Positions 37,242 to 46,334 of a DNA stretch of 64,000 nt are shown here, piece by piece. Each line of letters starts with the position of its first letter. Within the stretch, counting starts at the first letter, position 1. A program made the translations under genes and the position numbers. Source of the DNA: Pseudomonadota bacterium (lineage in GTDB: Bacteria; Pseudomonadota; Alphaproteobacteria; Rhizobiales; Hyphomicrobiaceae); assembly GCA_018242215.1 (NCBI GenBank), contig JAFECG010000022.1, positions 186,001-250,000 of the forward strand, read 5' to 3'. Under the pieces are notes generated by a model. That model was not told where the DNA came from, ran no database searches, and was given only the letters and a program-made list of their open reading frames with translations.

Positions 37242-38291
37242 ATGTTCCGCGAATTGAAGAGCGCAAGGTGCACCCCATCGGTGACGGTCCTTTGCATTCT
37301 CAAGAACGAGATTTTTTTTCTTCCTGCATTCCTGGACCATTACCGGAAGCTGGGCGTCGAGCAGTTCGTTTTCCTCGACGATCGGTCCGATGACGGCACG
37401 CGCGAATTCCTCATCGCGCAGCCCGATTGCGCCGTCGTCGGAAGCGATCTGACCTTCGCTGAACTCGTCGACGGCAAAAAGGCCCATTACTGGTGGCGCA
37501 CTGCACTTCCGCAAACATACTGCAACGGGCGGTGGAGCCTTCTGGTCGATGCCGACGAGCTTCTGGAATTGCCTCCCGGATTTGAAGACATCAACCCGTT
37601 CGTGGACTATCTCGATAGCCGCGGCCGTACGGCTGTCGGCGCGGTGATGGTGGACTTCTATCCCGAAAAGGCACGGGAGTTGCGAAATCACAGCGCGCCG
37701 CGAAGCAAGGAAGAGCTACTGGCGCGCTATCCCTACTTCGATGATTGCGATTATGGCGGGTGGGTCGACGGCCAGAATGAATTCCGCGGACGGCAGAATG
37801 GCGTCCGGCAACGACTGGTGCGCGAACACCAGATTCCTCTGTACGGCCGGCGCCGGTCGTCACCGTTGCCGAGGATGAAGGCCGCCCTTCGCGGTCTGTT
37901 CGGAATTCAAAAAACAAAGCCTTTTTGTGCGCTGTCCAAGGTTCCCCTCATCCGTTGGGACGACGGCTGGCGCTATGAGGGACCGCACAAGGCCAACCGT
38001 CCGCCGGATCCGGGCATCCAGCTGCCGCTTCTGCATTTCAAGTTCACGAGCAGCCTGCTGCAAAAAGTCGATTTTGCCATCGCGAGCGAAGCCTACGACC
38101 AGCAAAGCTCGGAATACCGTTCGTATCGCGACCTGCTGGACGTGATGATCAAATCCGATGCCTCCTTTCTGTGCGACCTGTCACACAAGTATTCCGGAAA
38201 GCAGGATTTCCTTCCGAATAGGATCTTAAGATTTGATGTTGGCGACCGGGTCCCGGCATCGGCGCGCGATATGGCCTGTCACAATCAGTGA
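37242..38291 (+). CDS. Family 2-like glycosyltransferase
   Basis: A 349-residue protein of the GT2/GT92-like kind. It opens with VTVLCILKNEIFFLPAFLDHYRKLG, has the nucleotide-binding DDRSDDGTREFL segment and the DxD-type motif LLVDADELLEL. A basic segment and a C-terminal HKANRPPD … LLHFKF motif follow, as in bacterial GT92-type enzymes with a C-terminal catalytic His. The donor and acceptor are unknown. It is divergent from the sulfotransferase. Confidence 0.85.
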   Translation: MFRELKSARCTPSVTVLCILKNEIFFLPAFLDHYRKLGVEQFVFLDDRSDDGTREFLIAQPDCAVVGSDLTFAELVDGKKAHYWWRTALPQTYCNGRWSLLVDADELLELPPGFEDINPFVDYLDSRGRTAVGAVMVDFYPEKARELRNHSAPRSKEELLARYPYFDDCDYGGWVDGQNEFRGRQNGVRQRLVREHQIPLYGRRRSSPLPRMKAALRGLFGIQKTKPFCALSKVPLIRWDDGWRYEGPHKANRPPDPGIQLPLLHFKFTSSLLQKVDFAIASEAYDQQSSEYRSYRDLLDVMIKSDASFLCDLSHKYSGKQDFLPNRILRFDVGDRVPASARDMACHNQ

Positions 38292-38447
38292 TTTGTGCGA
38301 TTTTCGCTGGCTTTCAGCATGTCTGTAACCGCAAGCCCTGGTAAGTATTGAATTCGCGGCCCGCGTGCCCTATTTCCGGCCCCCAGCGCGCACTTTCAAG
38401 CGCTTCGAGCCGGTCAGGCTGGTTCTTTCAATTCTGGGAGCGGGCGA

Positions 38448-39662
38448 GTGGATAACGTACTTATCATCGGGGCAGGCGCTGCGGGCTCTGTCGTCGCAAA
38501 GAAATGCGCGATGAACCGCGACGTTTTCAAGAAGATCCATCTCGCATCGCGCCGTCTGGAAAGCTGCAAGAAGGTGCAGGAAGCCTGCAAGACGCCGATC
38601 GAGATCCATCAGCTCGATGCAGATGTCGTCGCAGATACGGTCAAGCTCCTGAACGGGATCAAGCCCGATCTCGTCATCAACATGGCGCTTCCTTACCAGG
38701 ACCTGGCGATCATGGATGCCTGCCTCGAAGCGGGCGTCAACTACATGGACACGGCCAACTACGAACCACGCGAGGAAGCGAAGTTCACGTACAAATACCA
38801 GTGGCCGTATCATGAGAAATTCAAATCGAAAGGTCTGATGGCGGTGCTCGGCTGCGGCTTCGATCCGGGCGTCACGAATATCTTCTGTGCCTATGCGCAG
38901 GAGAACCTCTACGACGAGATCCACACGATCGACATCATCGACTGCAACGCGGGCAGCCATGGCAAGGCCTTCGCGACGAACTTCAATCCGGAGATCAATC
39001 TTCGGGAAGTGACCCAGCGCGGTAAGTACTGGAAAGACGGCGAGTGGATCGAGATCGATCCGTTGTCGATCTCGACGATGATCGACTATCCGGAGGTCGG
39101 GCCGGTCAAATCCTACCTCATCTATCATGAGGAAGAAGAAAGCCTCGTCGAGAACATCAAGGGCCTGAAGCAGATCCGCTTCTGGATGACCTTCTCCGAC
39201 AATTACATCAAGCACCTCGAGGTGCTGCAGAACGTCGGCATGACGCGCATTGATCCCGTGATGTACAAGGGCACGCCCGTCGTTCCGATGGAGTTCCTGA
39301 AATCCGTTCTTCCCGAGCCCTCTTCGCTTGCGGAAAACTACACCGGCAAGACGTCCATCGGCGTCGTTCTGAAGGGCGAGAAAAAAGGCAAGAAGAAGCG
39401 ATACATGATCTGGAACGTCTGCGATCACGCCGAGACGAACAAGGAAGTCGGCGCTCAGGCTGTCTCCTATACGACCGGCGTTCCGGCCGTCACTGGCGCG
39501 ATCATGATGTTCAAGGGTATCTGGAAGGGCAAAGGCGTCTTCAACGTCGAGCAGCTCCCGCCAGAACCGTTTCTCGACGAACTTGCCGAACAGGGTTTGC
39601 CCTGGCACGTCGAGGAGATCGAGAAAGCCGATCAGAAGAAGCTCTTCTCGGTCGAAACCTGA
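38448..39662 (+). CDS. Carboxynorspermidine/carboxyspermidine dehydrogenase (saccharopine dehydrogenase family)
   Basis: A 404-residue NADPH-dependent enzyme that condenses aspartate semialdehyde with putrescine or diaminopropane to give carboxyspermidine or carboxynorspermidine. The N-terminal Rossmann motif is VLIIGAGAAGSVVAKK, followed by the family motifs NMALPYQDLAIMDACLEAGVNYMDTANYE and GCGFDPGVTNIFCAYA. The start is a GTG at 38448 with GGGAG upstream. The operon continues with a small membrane protein (TGATG junction) and the matching decarboxylase, supporting the assignment. Confidence 0.92.
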   Translation: MDNVLIIGAGAAGSVVAKKCAMNRDVFKKIHLASRRLESCKKVQEACKTPIEIHQLDADVVADTVKLLNGIKPDLVINMALPYQDLAIMDACLEAGVNYMDTANYEPREEAKFTYKYQWPYHEKFKSKGLMAVLGCGFDPGVTNIFCAYAQENLYDEIHTIDIIDCNAGSHGKAFATNFNPEINLREVTQRGKYWKDGEWIEIDPLSISTMIDYPEVGPVKSYLIYHEEEESLVENIKGLKQIRFWMTFSDNYIKHLEVLQNVGMTRIDPVMYKGTPVVPMEFLKSVLPEPSSLAENYTGKTSIGVVLKGEKKGKKKRYMIWNVCDHAETNKEVGAQAVSYTTGVPAVTGAIMMFKGIWKGKGVFNVEQLPPEPFLDELAEQGLPWHVEEIEKADQKKLFSVET

Positions 39663-40117
39663 TGAGTGAAGCCGAGATCCTTTCGATCCGGAACGATCTG
39701 ACGGGGCTCGTCATCACCGTCGTCTCGGTGAGCTTCGGGATGATCTCGGCTTATATCGCCGGGCTTTGGCTCTTTCTCCGAGAGGCGCCAATATTCCTGA
39801 GGCTGCTGGCTTTTGTCCTCCTGTCATGTGGGCTTGCATTCATGGGCGCGCTGACGTGGGGTCTCAATGACCTGCTGGTCGGGACGGAGCGCGCGTGGTC
39901 GAAGCTTTCAGACCATGCGACGGAGATTGCCGGTTTTGGAAGTGCGCGGCCGGAATGGCTCCAGGGCTTGTCGTTCTATGAAGCTTCTGCGTTGCTTGGA
40001 ACTTTGGCATTCGGCGCCATATACGTTTCGCTTGCCTATCTGACATTCGTTTACAAGTGGCCCGGCGCGACCGCAGGGCCGGTGCGCGTCTCGTCATCAG
40101 ATGCCATTGTTCGTTGA
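39662..40117 (+). CDS. Small membrane protein in the polyamine operon
   Basis: A 151-residue protein with three hydrophobic segments (about residues 15–38, 44–66 and 110–133) and no recognised family. It starts in a TGATG overlap with the dehydrogenase stop and is followed 14 bases later by the decarboxylase gene, so it is clearly translated as part of the polyamine operon. Its job is unknown; transport or membrane sensing of polyamines is a guess. Confidence 0.75.
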   Translation: MSEAEILSIRNDLTGLVITVVSVSFGMISAYIAGLWLFLREAPIFLRLLAFVLLSCGLAFMGALTWGLNDLLVGTERAWSKLSDHATEIAGFGSARPEWLQGLSFYEASALLGTLAFGAIYVSLAYLTFVYKWPGATAGPVRVSSSDAIVR

Positions 40118-40131
40118 ACCGGTGATTGGAA

Positions 40132-41301
40132 TTGTCCGACCTGTCCGAGTTGAACCTCCAGACGTCCGATTGGGCGCAGACTATCGCGACACCCGCATAC
40201 GTGCTGGATGTGGCAGCCTTGAAGCGCAATCTTGCCCGTGCGGCGGAGATCAAGCGCCAATCGGGCTGCAAAATCCTTCTTGCGACGAAGGCGTTCGCCC
40301 TTCCCGCGGCCTTTCCGATCATGCGGGAGGTGCTCGACGGCACGACCGCGAGCGGAGAGTACGAAGCGCGTCTCGGACAGGAGGAGTTCGGGAGGGAAGT
40401 CCACGTCTATTCGCCCGCCTATGCGCCAGGCGAGGTGGAGCGACTGACCAAACTTGCCCAGCACATCTATTTCAATTCGCCCGAGCAGATCATCAAGAAC
40501 CTGCCGGTGATCCGGAGACATCCGGGACTCAAGATCGGCATCCGGATCAATCCGGGCTATTCGAACGCAACACTCGGCGGCGCGCTGTATGACCCCTGCG
40601 CCCCCTATTCGCGCTTTGGAGCGACGCGCGATACGCTGGATCGCGTGCCATGGGACGAGGTTGAAATTCTGCATACGCACGCATTGTGCGAGTCGGGGCA
40701 CGAAGGCTCCGTCGCGCTGATCGAGCATGTGGCGCGGGAATTCGGCGCCTACGTTCGTCGGGTCAAGGTCGTGAACTTTGGCGGCGGTCACTTCATCAAC
40801 AAGCCGGGCTACGATATCGGGAAGCTCATCGCCGCCATCAATGCATTCAAAACAGAGTTCAACGTGGACGTTGTTCTGGAACCGGGCGCCGGTCTCGTCG
40901 TCAACGCCGGATACCTTGTCGGCTCGGTGCTCGACTTTCACCACAACGAGAAAGACATCGCCATCCTCGATGCGTCCGCTTCGACGCACATGCCGGATGT
41001 TCTGGAAGTGCCGTATACGCCCAAGGTCGTCGGTGCCGGGAAACCGGGCGAAAAACCGCACACCTACATCCTCGGCGGCAAGACGTGCATGACCGGGGAC
41101 ATCATCGGCGAATACTCATTCGATCAGCCGTTGAATATCGGCGATCGGATCATCTTTACCGATATGATGCAATATTCCTTCGTCAAGAATAACACGTTCA
41201 ACGGCGTGCCCCTGCCAGAACTGACAGTTCTCAATGAGAATGGAACAATTACGGTTGTTCGGTCATTTGGCTACGATGATTTCCGGTATCGCCTAGGCTA
41301 A
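40132..41301 (+). CDS. nspC: Carboxynorspermidine decarboxylase
   Basis: A 389-residue PLP-dependent decarboxylase of the alanine-racemase fold. The PLP Lys is in ILLATKAFALP, and the second-domain motifs are ALCESGHEGS, NFGGGHFINKPGYD, LEPGAGLVVNAGY, GKTCMTGDII and the C-terminal SFVKNNTFNG. It makes spermidine or norspermidine from the carboxylated precursor. No ATG lies near the start. A TTG at 40132 with GGTGA 6 bases upstream is preferred over a TTG at 40126. It follows its partner dehydrogenase in the operon. Confidence 0.92.
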   Translation: MSDLSELNLQTSDWAQTIATPAYVLDVAALKRNLARAAEIKRQSGCKILLATKAFALPAAFPIMREVLDGTTASGEYEARLGQEEFGREVHVYSPAYAPGEVERLTKLAQHIYFNSPEQIIKNLPVIRRHPGLKIGIRINPGYSNATLGGALYDPCAPYSRFGATRDTLDRVPWDEVEILHTHALCESGHEGSVALIEHVAREFGAYVRRVKVVNFGGGHFINKPGYDIGKLIAAINAFKTEFNVDVVLEPGAGLVVNAGYLVGSVLDFHHNEKDIAILDASASTHMPDVLEVPYTPKVVGAGKPGEKPHTYILGGKTCMTGDIIGEYSFDQPLNIGDRIIFTDMMQYSFVKNNTFNGVPLPELTVLNENGTITVVRSFGYDDFRYRLG

Positions 41302-41372
41302 AAGCTCTGCGGCTGGACGGCGGAACGTAGGAACTTCCCCGGAAAGAGCCGATACGTTCGCAGCGGGGTGCC

Positions 41373-44030
41373 ATGAAAGCAGAAAATCCCAAGCCGGTCC
41401 TCCTTGCCGATTACCGTCCGCCTGAATTCCTGATCGATACGGTTCATCTGGACATCGCGCTCGCACCAACAAAAACGCGCGTGGCCTCGAGACTTGCCAT
41501 CAGGAGGAACCCCGCTTCGCAAGCATCAAGCAAGGCTCCTCTGAAGCTCGATGGCGAGCTTCTGAAATTCGAGAGTGTCGCGCTGGACGGCAAGAAGCTG
41601 AAACCGTCGTCCTATCGGCTCAGCGAAACAGAGCTGACCATTCCGGCACCGCCGAAAGACCCGTTCACTCTCGAAATCGTGACGACGATCAATCCAAAGG
41701 CGAACACCGCACTACAGGGGATCTATCTGTCGCGTAGCGTCTATTGCTCGCAATGCGAAGCGCAGGGATTTCGTCGCATCACGTATTTTCTCGACCGGCC
41801 CGACGTGCTTGCGAAGTACACGGTCCGGCTCGAAGCCGATGTGAAGACAGCGCCGGTTCTGCTTGCGAACGGCAACCCGATCGAGCGCGGGACTCTTGTC
41901 GGCGGCGAGCGGCACTATGCCGTATGGGAAGACCCGCATCCGAAGCCCTCGTATCTGTTTGCCGTGGTCGGTGGCGACCTCTCTTCCATCGCCTCGACGT
42001 TTACAACGCAATCCGGACGAGAGGTGGATCTGCGCATTTATGTCGAGCACGGCAAGGAAGCGCGGGCGCATTGGGCGATGGAATCGCTTAAGCGCGCGAT
42101 GCGGTGGGACGAAACCCGCTTCGGACGCGAATACGACCTCGATGTCTTCAACATCGTCGCCGTCTCCGACTTCAACATGGGCGCGATGGAGAACAAAGGC
42201 CTCAACATCTTCAACGATCGCCTGATCCTTGCGTCGCCGGAGACCGCCACGGATTCCAATTATGAATCGATCGAGAGCGTCGTCGCCCACGAATATTTCC
42301 ACAACTGGACCGGCAATCGCATTACCTGCCGCGACTGGTTCCAGCTCTGCCTGAAGGAAGGCTTGACCGTCTTCCGCGACCAGGAATTCTCAGCCGATCA
42401 GCGCAGCGCCACGGTGCAGCGGATTGCGGACGTACGGCAACTGAAAGCGTTACAATTTCCGGAAGACCAGGGACCGCTTGCTCATCCCGTGCGGCCCGAG
42501 AGCTATGTCGAGATCAATAACTTCTACACGCCGACCGTTTATGAGAAGGGCGCCGAAGTCGTCCGGATGATCGAAACGATCCTTGGACGCGAAAAATTTC
42601 GGGAAGGCATGGACCTTTACTTCGAGCGGCATGACGGGCAGGCGGTTACGATCGAGGATTTCATTGCCTGTTTCGCGGAGGTGAGCGGCGAGGATTTCAC
42701 GCAATTCCGTCGCTGGTACACGCAGGCCGGGACACCGGAGCTCGTCTGTAAGCTCTCCTACGACCGGCGCAAGAAATCCGCGGAGCTGGCCGTTCACCAG
42801 GTCCTCAAAGCATCACCCGGCAAGGAGAAGAAGGAACCGTATTTCATTCCGATCAGCATGGCGCTGCTCGGAGAGAACGGCAAAGAAATGGATCTCGAGG
42901 TCGAAGGCGGCGTCAAAATCCGTGACGGCGTCATGGCCGTCACGGACCGAACCACCAGCTTCAAATTCAAGGGCGTCAGCTCGCGGCCGGTTCCCTCGCT
43001 TCTCAGAGGCTTCTCGGCGCCCGTCGCGATCACCATGCCTCTGACGGATCATGATCTCGCGTTCCTGATGCACCATGACAGCGATCTGTTTAACCGCTGG
43101 CAGGCGAGCAACGCTTACGCGACACGGAGCATCCTGGCACTCCTCGACGCCAAGCGGCCAAAGGCGGTTGTAGCGTCGAAAACGCAGAAGCTCGCCGAGG
43201 CGCTGCGATATGCGCTGCGTAACCCGGAGCTCGATGACGCTTACCGCGCAGAACTTCTCAAGCTGCCGTCGGTCGCCGATGTGGCGCGCGAGAAGGCAAG
43301 CAAGGTCGACCACGCTGCGATTTTCGAGGCGCACCGCATCTTCAGCCGGACGATCGGCGAGAAGCTTGGAGATGATCTGGAGGCACTCTATTCTGAAGCC
43401 TCGCGCGAGAAGCGGTTCTCACCCGATGCCAAAAGTGCCGGGCGCCGCGCCCTGCGGAATGCTGCGCTGACGTTGTTGACGATGCGGGCGAGCGATTCCG
43501 ACTTCGAACGTCTGGAAGCGCACTACAAAAAAGCGTCGAATATGACCGATGCCTGTCACGCGATGTTTCTCGTCGCGGGCGTCGATGCGCCGGGGCGGGC
43601 GGAGGTTCTCGACGACTTCTTTGAACGCTGGAAGGGCGACCATCTCGTCATCGACATGTGGTTTGCGGCTCAGGCGCAGTCGCCGCGACCCGAGACGCTC
43701 GACGACGTAAAAAAGCTTTGCCAGCATCCTCTGTTCAAGATCACGACACCGAACAAGGTCCGGGCGCTCATCGGCACCTTTGCATCCAACAATCCGCTGC
43801 AATTCAATCGCGCCGATGGTGCGGGCTACGATTTCCTGGCGGACAAGGTGCTGGAGATTGATCCGCTCAATCCGCAGGTCGCGGCGCGAATGCTTGGCGC
43901 ATTCCGTAGTTACCGCGCACTCGAACCCAAACGGAAGAGCCTTGCAAAAGCCGCCTTGAAGTGCGTTGCCGCGGCGCCAAGGCTATCCCGGGACTGCTTG
44001 GAAATGGTCACCCGGATGCTCGACGACTAA
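41373..44030 (+). CDS. pepN: Aminopeptidase N (M1 family)
   Basis: An 885-residue zinc metallopeptidase that removes N-terminal residues from cytoplasmic peptides. The exopeptidase motif is GAMEN (in MGAMENKGLNIF) and the zinc site is HEYFHNWTG with the second Glu in LKEGLTVFRDQEFS. C-terminal Ig-like and helical domains are complete, ending in SRDCLEMVTRMLDD. Length equals that of the proteobacterial PepN subgroup. The gene stands alone, 71 bases after nspC. Confidence 0.95.
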   Translation: MKAENPKPVLLADYRPPEFLIDTVHLDIALAPTKTRVASRLAIRRNPASQASSKAPLKLDGELLKFESVALDGKKLKPSSYRLSETELTIPAPPKDPFTLEIVTTINPKANTALQGIYLSRSVYCSQCEAQGFRRITYFLDRPDVLAKYTVRLEADVKTAPVLLANGNPIERGTLVGGERHYAVWEDPHPKPSYLFAVVGGDLSSIASTFTTQSGREVDLRIYVEHGKEARAHWAMESLKRAMRWDETRFGREYDLDVFNIVAVSDFNMGAMENKGLNIFNDRLILASPETATDSNYESIESVVAHEYFHNWTGNRITCRDWFQLCLKEGLTVFRDQEFSADQRSATVQRIADVRQLKALQFPEDQGPLAHPVRPESYVEINNFYTPTVYEKGAEVVRMIETILGREKFREGMDLYFERHDGQAVTIEDFIACFAEVSGEDFTQFRRWYTQAGTPELVCKLSYDRRKKSAELAVHQVLKASPGKEKKEPYFIPISMALLGENGKEMDLEVEGGVKIRDGVMAVTDRTTSFKFKGVSSRPVPSLLRGFSAPVAITMPLTDHDLAFLMHHDSDLFNRWQASNAYATRSILALLDAKRPKAVVASKTQKLAEALRYALRNPELDDAYRAELLKLPSVADVAREKASKVDHAAIFEAHRIFSRTIGEKLGDDLEALYSEASREKRFSPDAKSAGRRALRNAALTLLTMRASDSDFERLEAHYKKASNMTDACHAMFLVAGVDAPGRAEVLDDFFERWKGDHLVIDMWFAAQAQSPRPETLDDVKKLCQHPLFKITTPNKVRALIGTFASNNPLQFNRADGAGYDFLADKVLEIDPLNPQVAARMLGAFRSYRALEPKRKSLAKAALKCVAAAPRLSRDCLEMVTRMLDD

Positions 44031-44234
44031 CGAGCAATTGGAGCATTTCAGCCACAGCCAATGGCCGTTCTGCTCAAGCTGCCGAAAGAGCGACAAAATT
44101 GATTCCAAAGCGATTTTTTCTCCCTCGACAGGTGAGTCGCAAATCGGCGAAGCTCGAATCATGCTCGGAGACATGATCGTCTTCGGCCTTGTGGGGCGGG
44201 GCACTTAGATCAAATTCAATAGGGGACTTTGAGG

Positions 44235-45269
44235 ATGGCTCGGACCTGGTCCGTTCCTCATCGGGGAAGTATTGCTGCCTTCGGCAGCCCGGCATCACGT
44301 ACCAACGCATCGCTTCCGCGCTTCTCCGGTAGCCGCGGCCTGGGCCATCGAGGTGTCTATCTTCTGGCAGCGGCGCTTTTGACCTTCGCGGGAGCTATCA
44401 TCCCGCAGCTCGATGCGCAGACACTGTCGACGCTGCTGTTCTTGGCTGGCGCAGGGCTGGCAATGCTCGTCGTGATTGTGCCCTCGTCGTCCAGCGACGA
44501 TGTGGATGCCACACGTAAACTCTCTGATGTCAGTACCGAGTTTGCCCGCGAAATCCCACAGACCCGCCTTCCGGAACTGCTCAACACAAACACAGCGCCG
44601 TCAACCATCGATCGTGCAGCGTGGGTCAAGCTCACGGCACATATGAGCCATGAGCTCCGGACGCCGCTCAATGCAGTCCTCGGGTTTTCGGAGCTTATGA
44701 CCAACGAAGTTTTCGGGCCACTCGGATCGGGGTATGGCGCTTATGCACGCGACATCCATGCGAGCGGACGCATCCTTTTGAAGTCTGCCGAGGACGCTCT
44801 GGCGATTACCGCGCTCCTGACTGCACCGGAGCGCAAACGGTCGCGGGAGACGAGCCGTCTCCGCTCGATCATCGATGAAGCGTGCGCGTTCGCCGCGCCC
44901 GATCTCGGAGCACGCTCGATCGCCGTCACGATCGAAGGCGACGGCGATGCTGAGATTGTCGGCGATCATCAGGCCATGCGCCAGATGCTGATCAATCTCG
45001 TTGCGGAGGTCACGCGCGAAGCTGCCGCTGGCGCGGTCCTCCGGATCGAAACGATCGCAAAGCCAGATGCCGTTGACCTGTCCGTCGTCGTCCTCAGCGA
45101 TGCCAGCACAGCCGCACGAGAGGATGGCTTCGGGATGATCCTGGCGCGGACGCTCTGCGAGCTTTCAGGTGCGGAACTGATCAGGACGTCCGACAGGGAC
45201 GGCACGTGGAGCTGGAACGTGCGCCTTCTTCCTGCTCGGCAGGCCGATCTCTTTGCCCTGGCGGCCTAA
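44235..45269 (+). CDS. Histidine-kinase-like protein with degenerate ATPase domain
   Basis: A 344-residue protein with two hydrophobic segments (about 38–80), a linker and an intact H-box (HMSHELRTPLNAVLGFSELM, His about residue 140) very like that of the kinase at the start of the window, including the GPLGS continuation. The C-terminal ATPase-like domain is degenerate. The N-box reads INLVAEVTREA, with Glu where the Mg-binding Asn is expected. No DxGxG box is found, and only a G2-like GFGMILARTL remains. It may act as a phosphotransfer protein or phosphatase rather than an autokinase. The ATG at 44235 is preferred over a TTG at 44229. The 200 bases upstream of it hold no recognised element. 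Confidence 0.82.
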   Translation: MARTWSVPHRGSIAAFGSPASRTNASLPRFSGSRGLGHRGVYLLAAALLTFAGAIIPQLDAQTLSTLLFLAGAGLAMLVVIVPSSSSDDVDATRKLSDVSTEFAREIPQTRLPELLNTNTAPSTIDRAAWVKLTAHMSHELRTPLNAVLGFSELMTNEVFGPLGSGYGAYARDIHASGRILLKSAEDALAITALLTAPERKRSRETSRLRSIIDEACAFAAPDLGARSIAVTIEGDGDAEIVGDHQAMRQMLINLVAEVTREAAAGAVLRIETIAKPDAVDLSVVVLSDASTAAREDGFGMILARTLCELSGAELIRTSDRDGTWSWNVRLLPARQADLFALAA

Positions 45270-45297
45270 CGGACCAGCAAACGCCGAACCGTTACGC

Positions 45298-45807
45298 TCA
45301 ATCTGGCTTGTCGTCCTTCTGATCGGACGGTGGCGTCAGCATTTTGGCATGACGGTTTGCCCGCCATTTCTGCAGGAGCTTTCGTTCGTCCGGGGTCAGC
45401 TCGGCAGCCGTATCGGCTACCGTCCCGTAGATGGCGGTCTTGAAGCGATCTTCGGCGGCCCTCACCTGCATCAGAGCGGCCAGAAACTTATCCTTGTCGA
45501 AGGGCTCGGCTGCCAGAAGTGCGTTAGCTTGGAGCCACGACGAACGGACATTCTCGCGCAGCCCTTTCGTGGACTGCCGCGCTGTGAGGACCTGCTTCCG
45601 GATCGTCTCCTGGCGATCTGCGGACAACTGGTTCACGAACCCAAGAAAGCCTTTGTCCCTCGGCGGTGGCCCCTCCTGCCGATGATGCCAGACTGCCGTT
45701 GCAAAGACGCCGACGAACAAAAGGTTCAGCGCCAACGACGCGATCAGGGCGGGATAGAGATAGCGCGGGCGAGGCGTCGTTACCGAATGATCAACTTCAG
45801 CCGTCAC
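45298..45807 (-). CDS. Spy/CpxP-like periplasmic heavy-metal sensor protein
   Basis: A 169-residue protein with one N-terminal membrane helix (PALIASLALNLLFVGVFATAVW) and a helical periplasmic domain with the repeated LxxxR-type motifs of the Metal_resist/Spy group (LSADRQETIRKQVL … LTPDERKLLQKWRANR). Members bind metals or act as chaperones and often control ECF sigma factors. It overlaps the upstream anti-sigma-like gene by 4 bases and is the last gene of the three-gene sigma operon. Confidence 0.82.
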   Translation of the reverse strand: MTAEVDHSVTTPRPRYLYPALIASLALNLLFVGVFATAVWHHRQEGPPPRDKGFLGFVNQLSADRQETIRKQVLTARQSTKGLRENVRSSWLQANALLAAEPFDKDKFLAALMQVRAAEDRFKTAIYGTVADTAAELTPDERKLLQKWRANRHAKMLTPPSDQKDDKPD

Positions 45808-46313
45808 AACATGTCCTCTTCGAGAAAGCTATCGGTATCGTCGGAAAGCGCCAATTGCCGACTGCTGACCGCAGACGCGTTATCGCCGCCGAGAAGAACA
45901 TCGGCTGTCGAATTGACCACTTTCAGTTGACCCGCAAACAGACCCAGCACCAGAGAAGCGGCAAGGGCCGTCGCAGCGATGCCATGATGGCGACGCATTG
46001 CCGACCATGTGGCGTTTCCGCGTTTGGGCGCGGCGGGCTTGCTCGAAACAAGCTGAGGCTGGCGTTCGACGGCCAACACGATCCGCTCGGACAATTTGTC
46101 GAGGCGGGCCGCGTCGTACTGCGGTGCACTATCCAAAAGGCGATCGAATGCCTCGGCATCCTTCAGCATCTTCTGCGCATCGGTATTGCCTGCGATCAGG
46201 CCCGACAGCGCGAGACGCAAAGGTGCAGGCCATCGCGTACGGTCTGCGCCGTACGTATCGAGGATCGCCTCCAGCTTATCGAGCCCCACGGGGCTTAAAC
46301 CATTGCGTGACAT
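45804..46313 (-). CDS. Putative anti-sigma factor (single-pass membrane protein)
   Basis: A 169-residue protein. The N-terminal 95 residues are soluble, helical and charged, followed by one hydrophobic helix (GIAATALAASLVLGLFAGQL) and a short extracytoplasmic tail. This layout, with its position directly after an ECF sigma gene and before a periplasmic sensor-like gene, is typical of membrane anti-sigma factors. No family signature such as a ZAS motif is visible, so the call is mainly from context. Confidence 0.7.
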   Translation of the reverse strand: MSRNGLSPVGLDKLEAILDTYGADRTRWPAPLRLALSGLIAGNTDAQKMLKDAEAFDRLLDSAPQYDAARLDKLSERIVLAVERQPQLVSSKPAAPKRGNATWSAMRRHHGIAATALAASLVLGLFAGQLKVVNSTADVLLGGDNASAVSSRQLALSDDTDSFLEEDML

Positions 46314-46334
46314 TGTCCTGCCGTCTCCCGCACT

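Noticed and set aside
38292-38447. A possible riboswitch upstream of the polyamine operon
   Set aside because: No known aptamer motif or convincing helix was found; only the GGGAG ribosome site is clear.
38370-39608. A 412-codon minus-strand frame opposite the polyamine dehydrogenase
   Set aside because: It is fully antisense to a well-matched gene, has Asp/Arg/Val-rich shadow composition and no family resemblance.
43966-44208. A short plus-strand frame between pepN and the kinase-like gene
   Set aside because: It starts inside pepN, has no ribosome site, and the C-terminal part is not protein-like.
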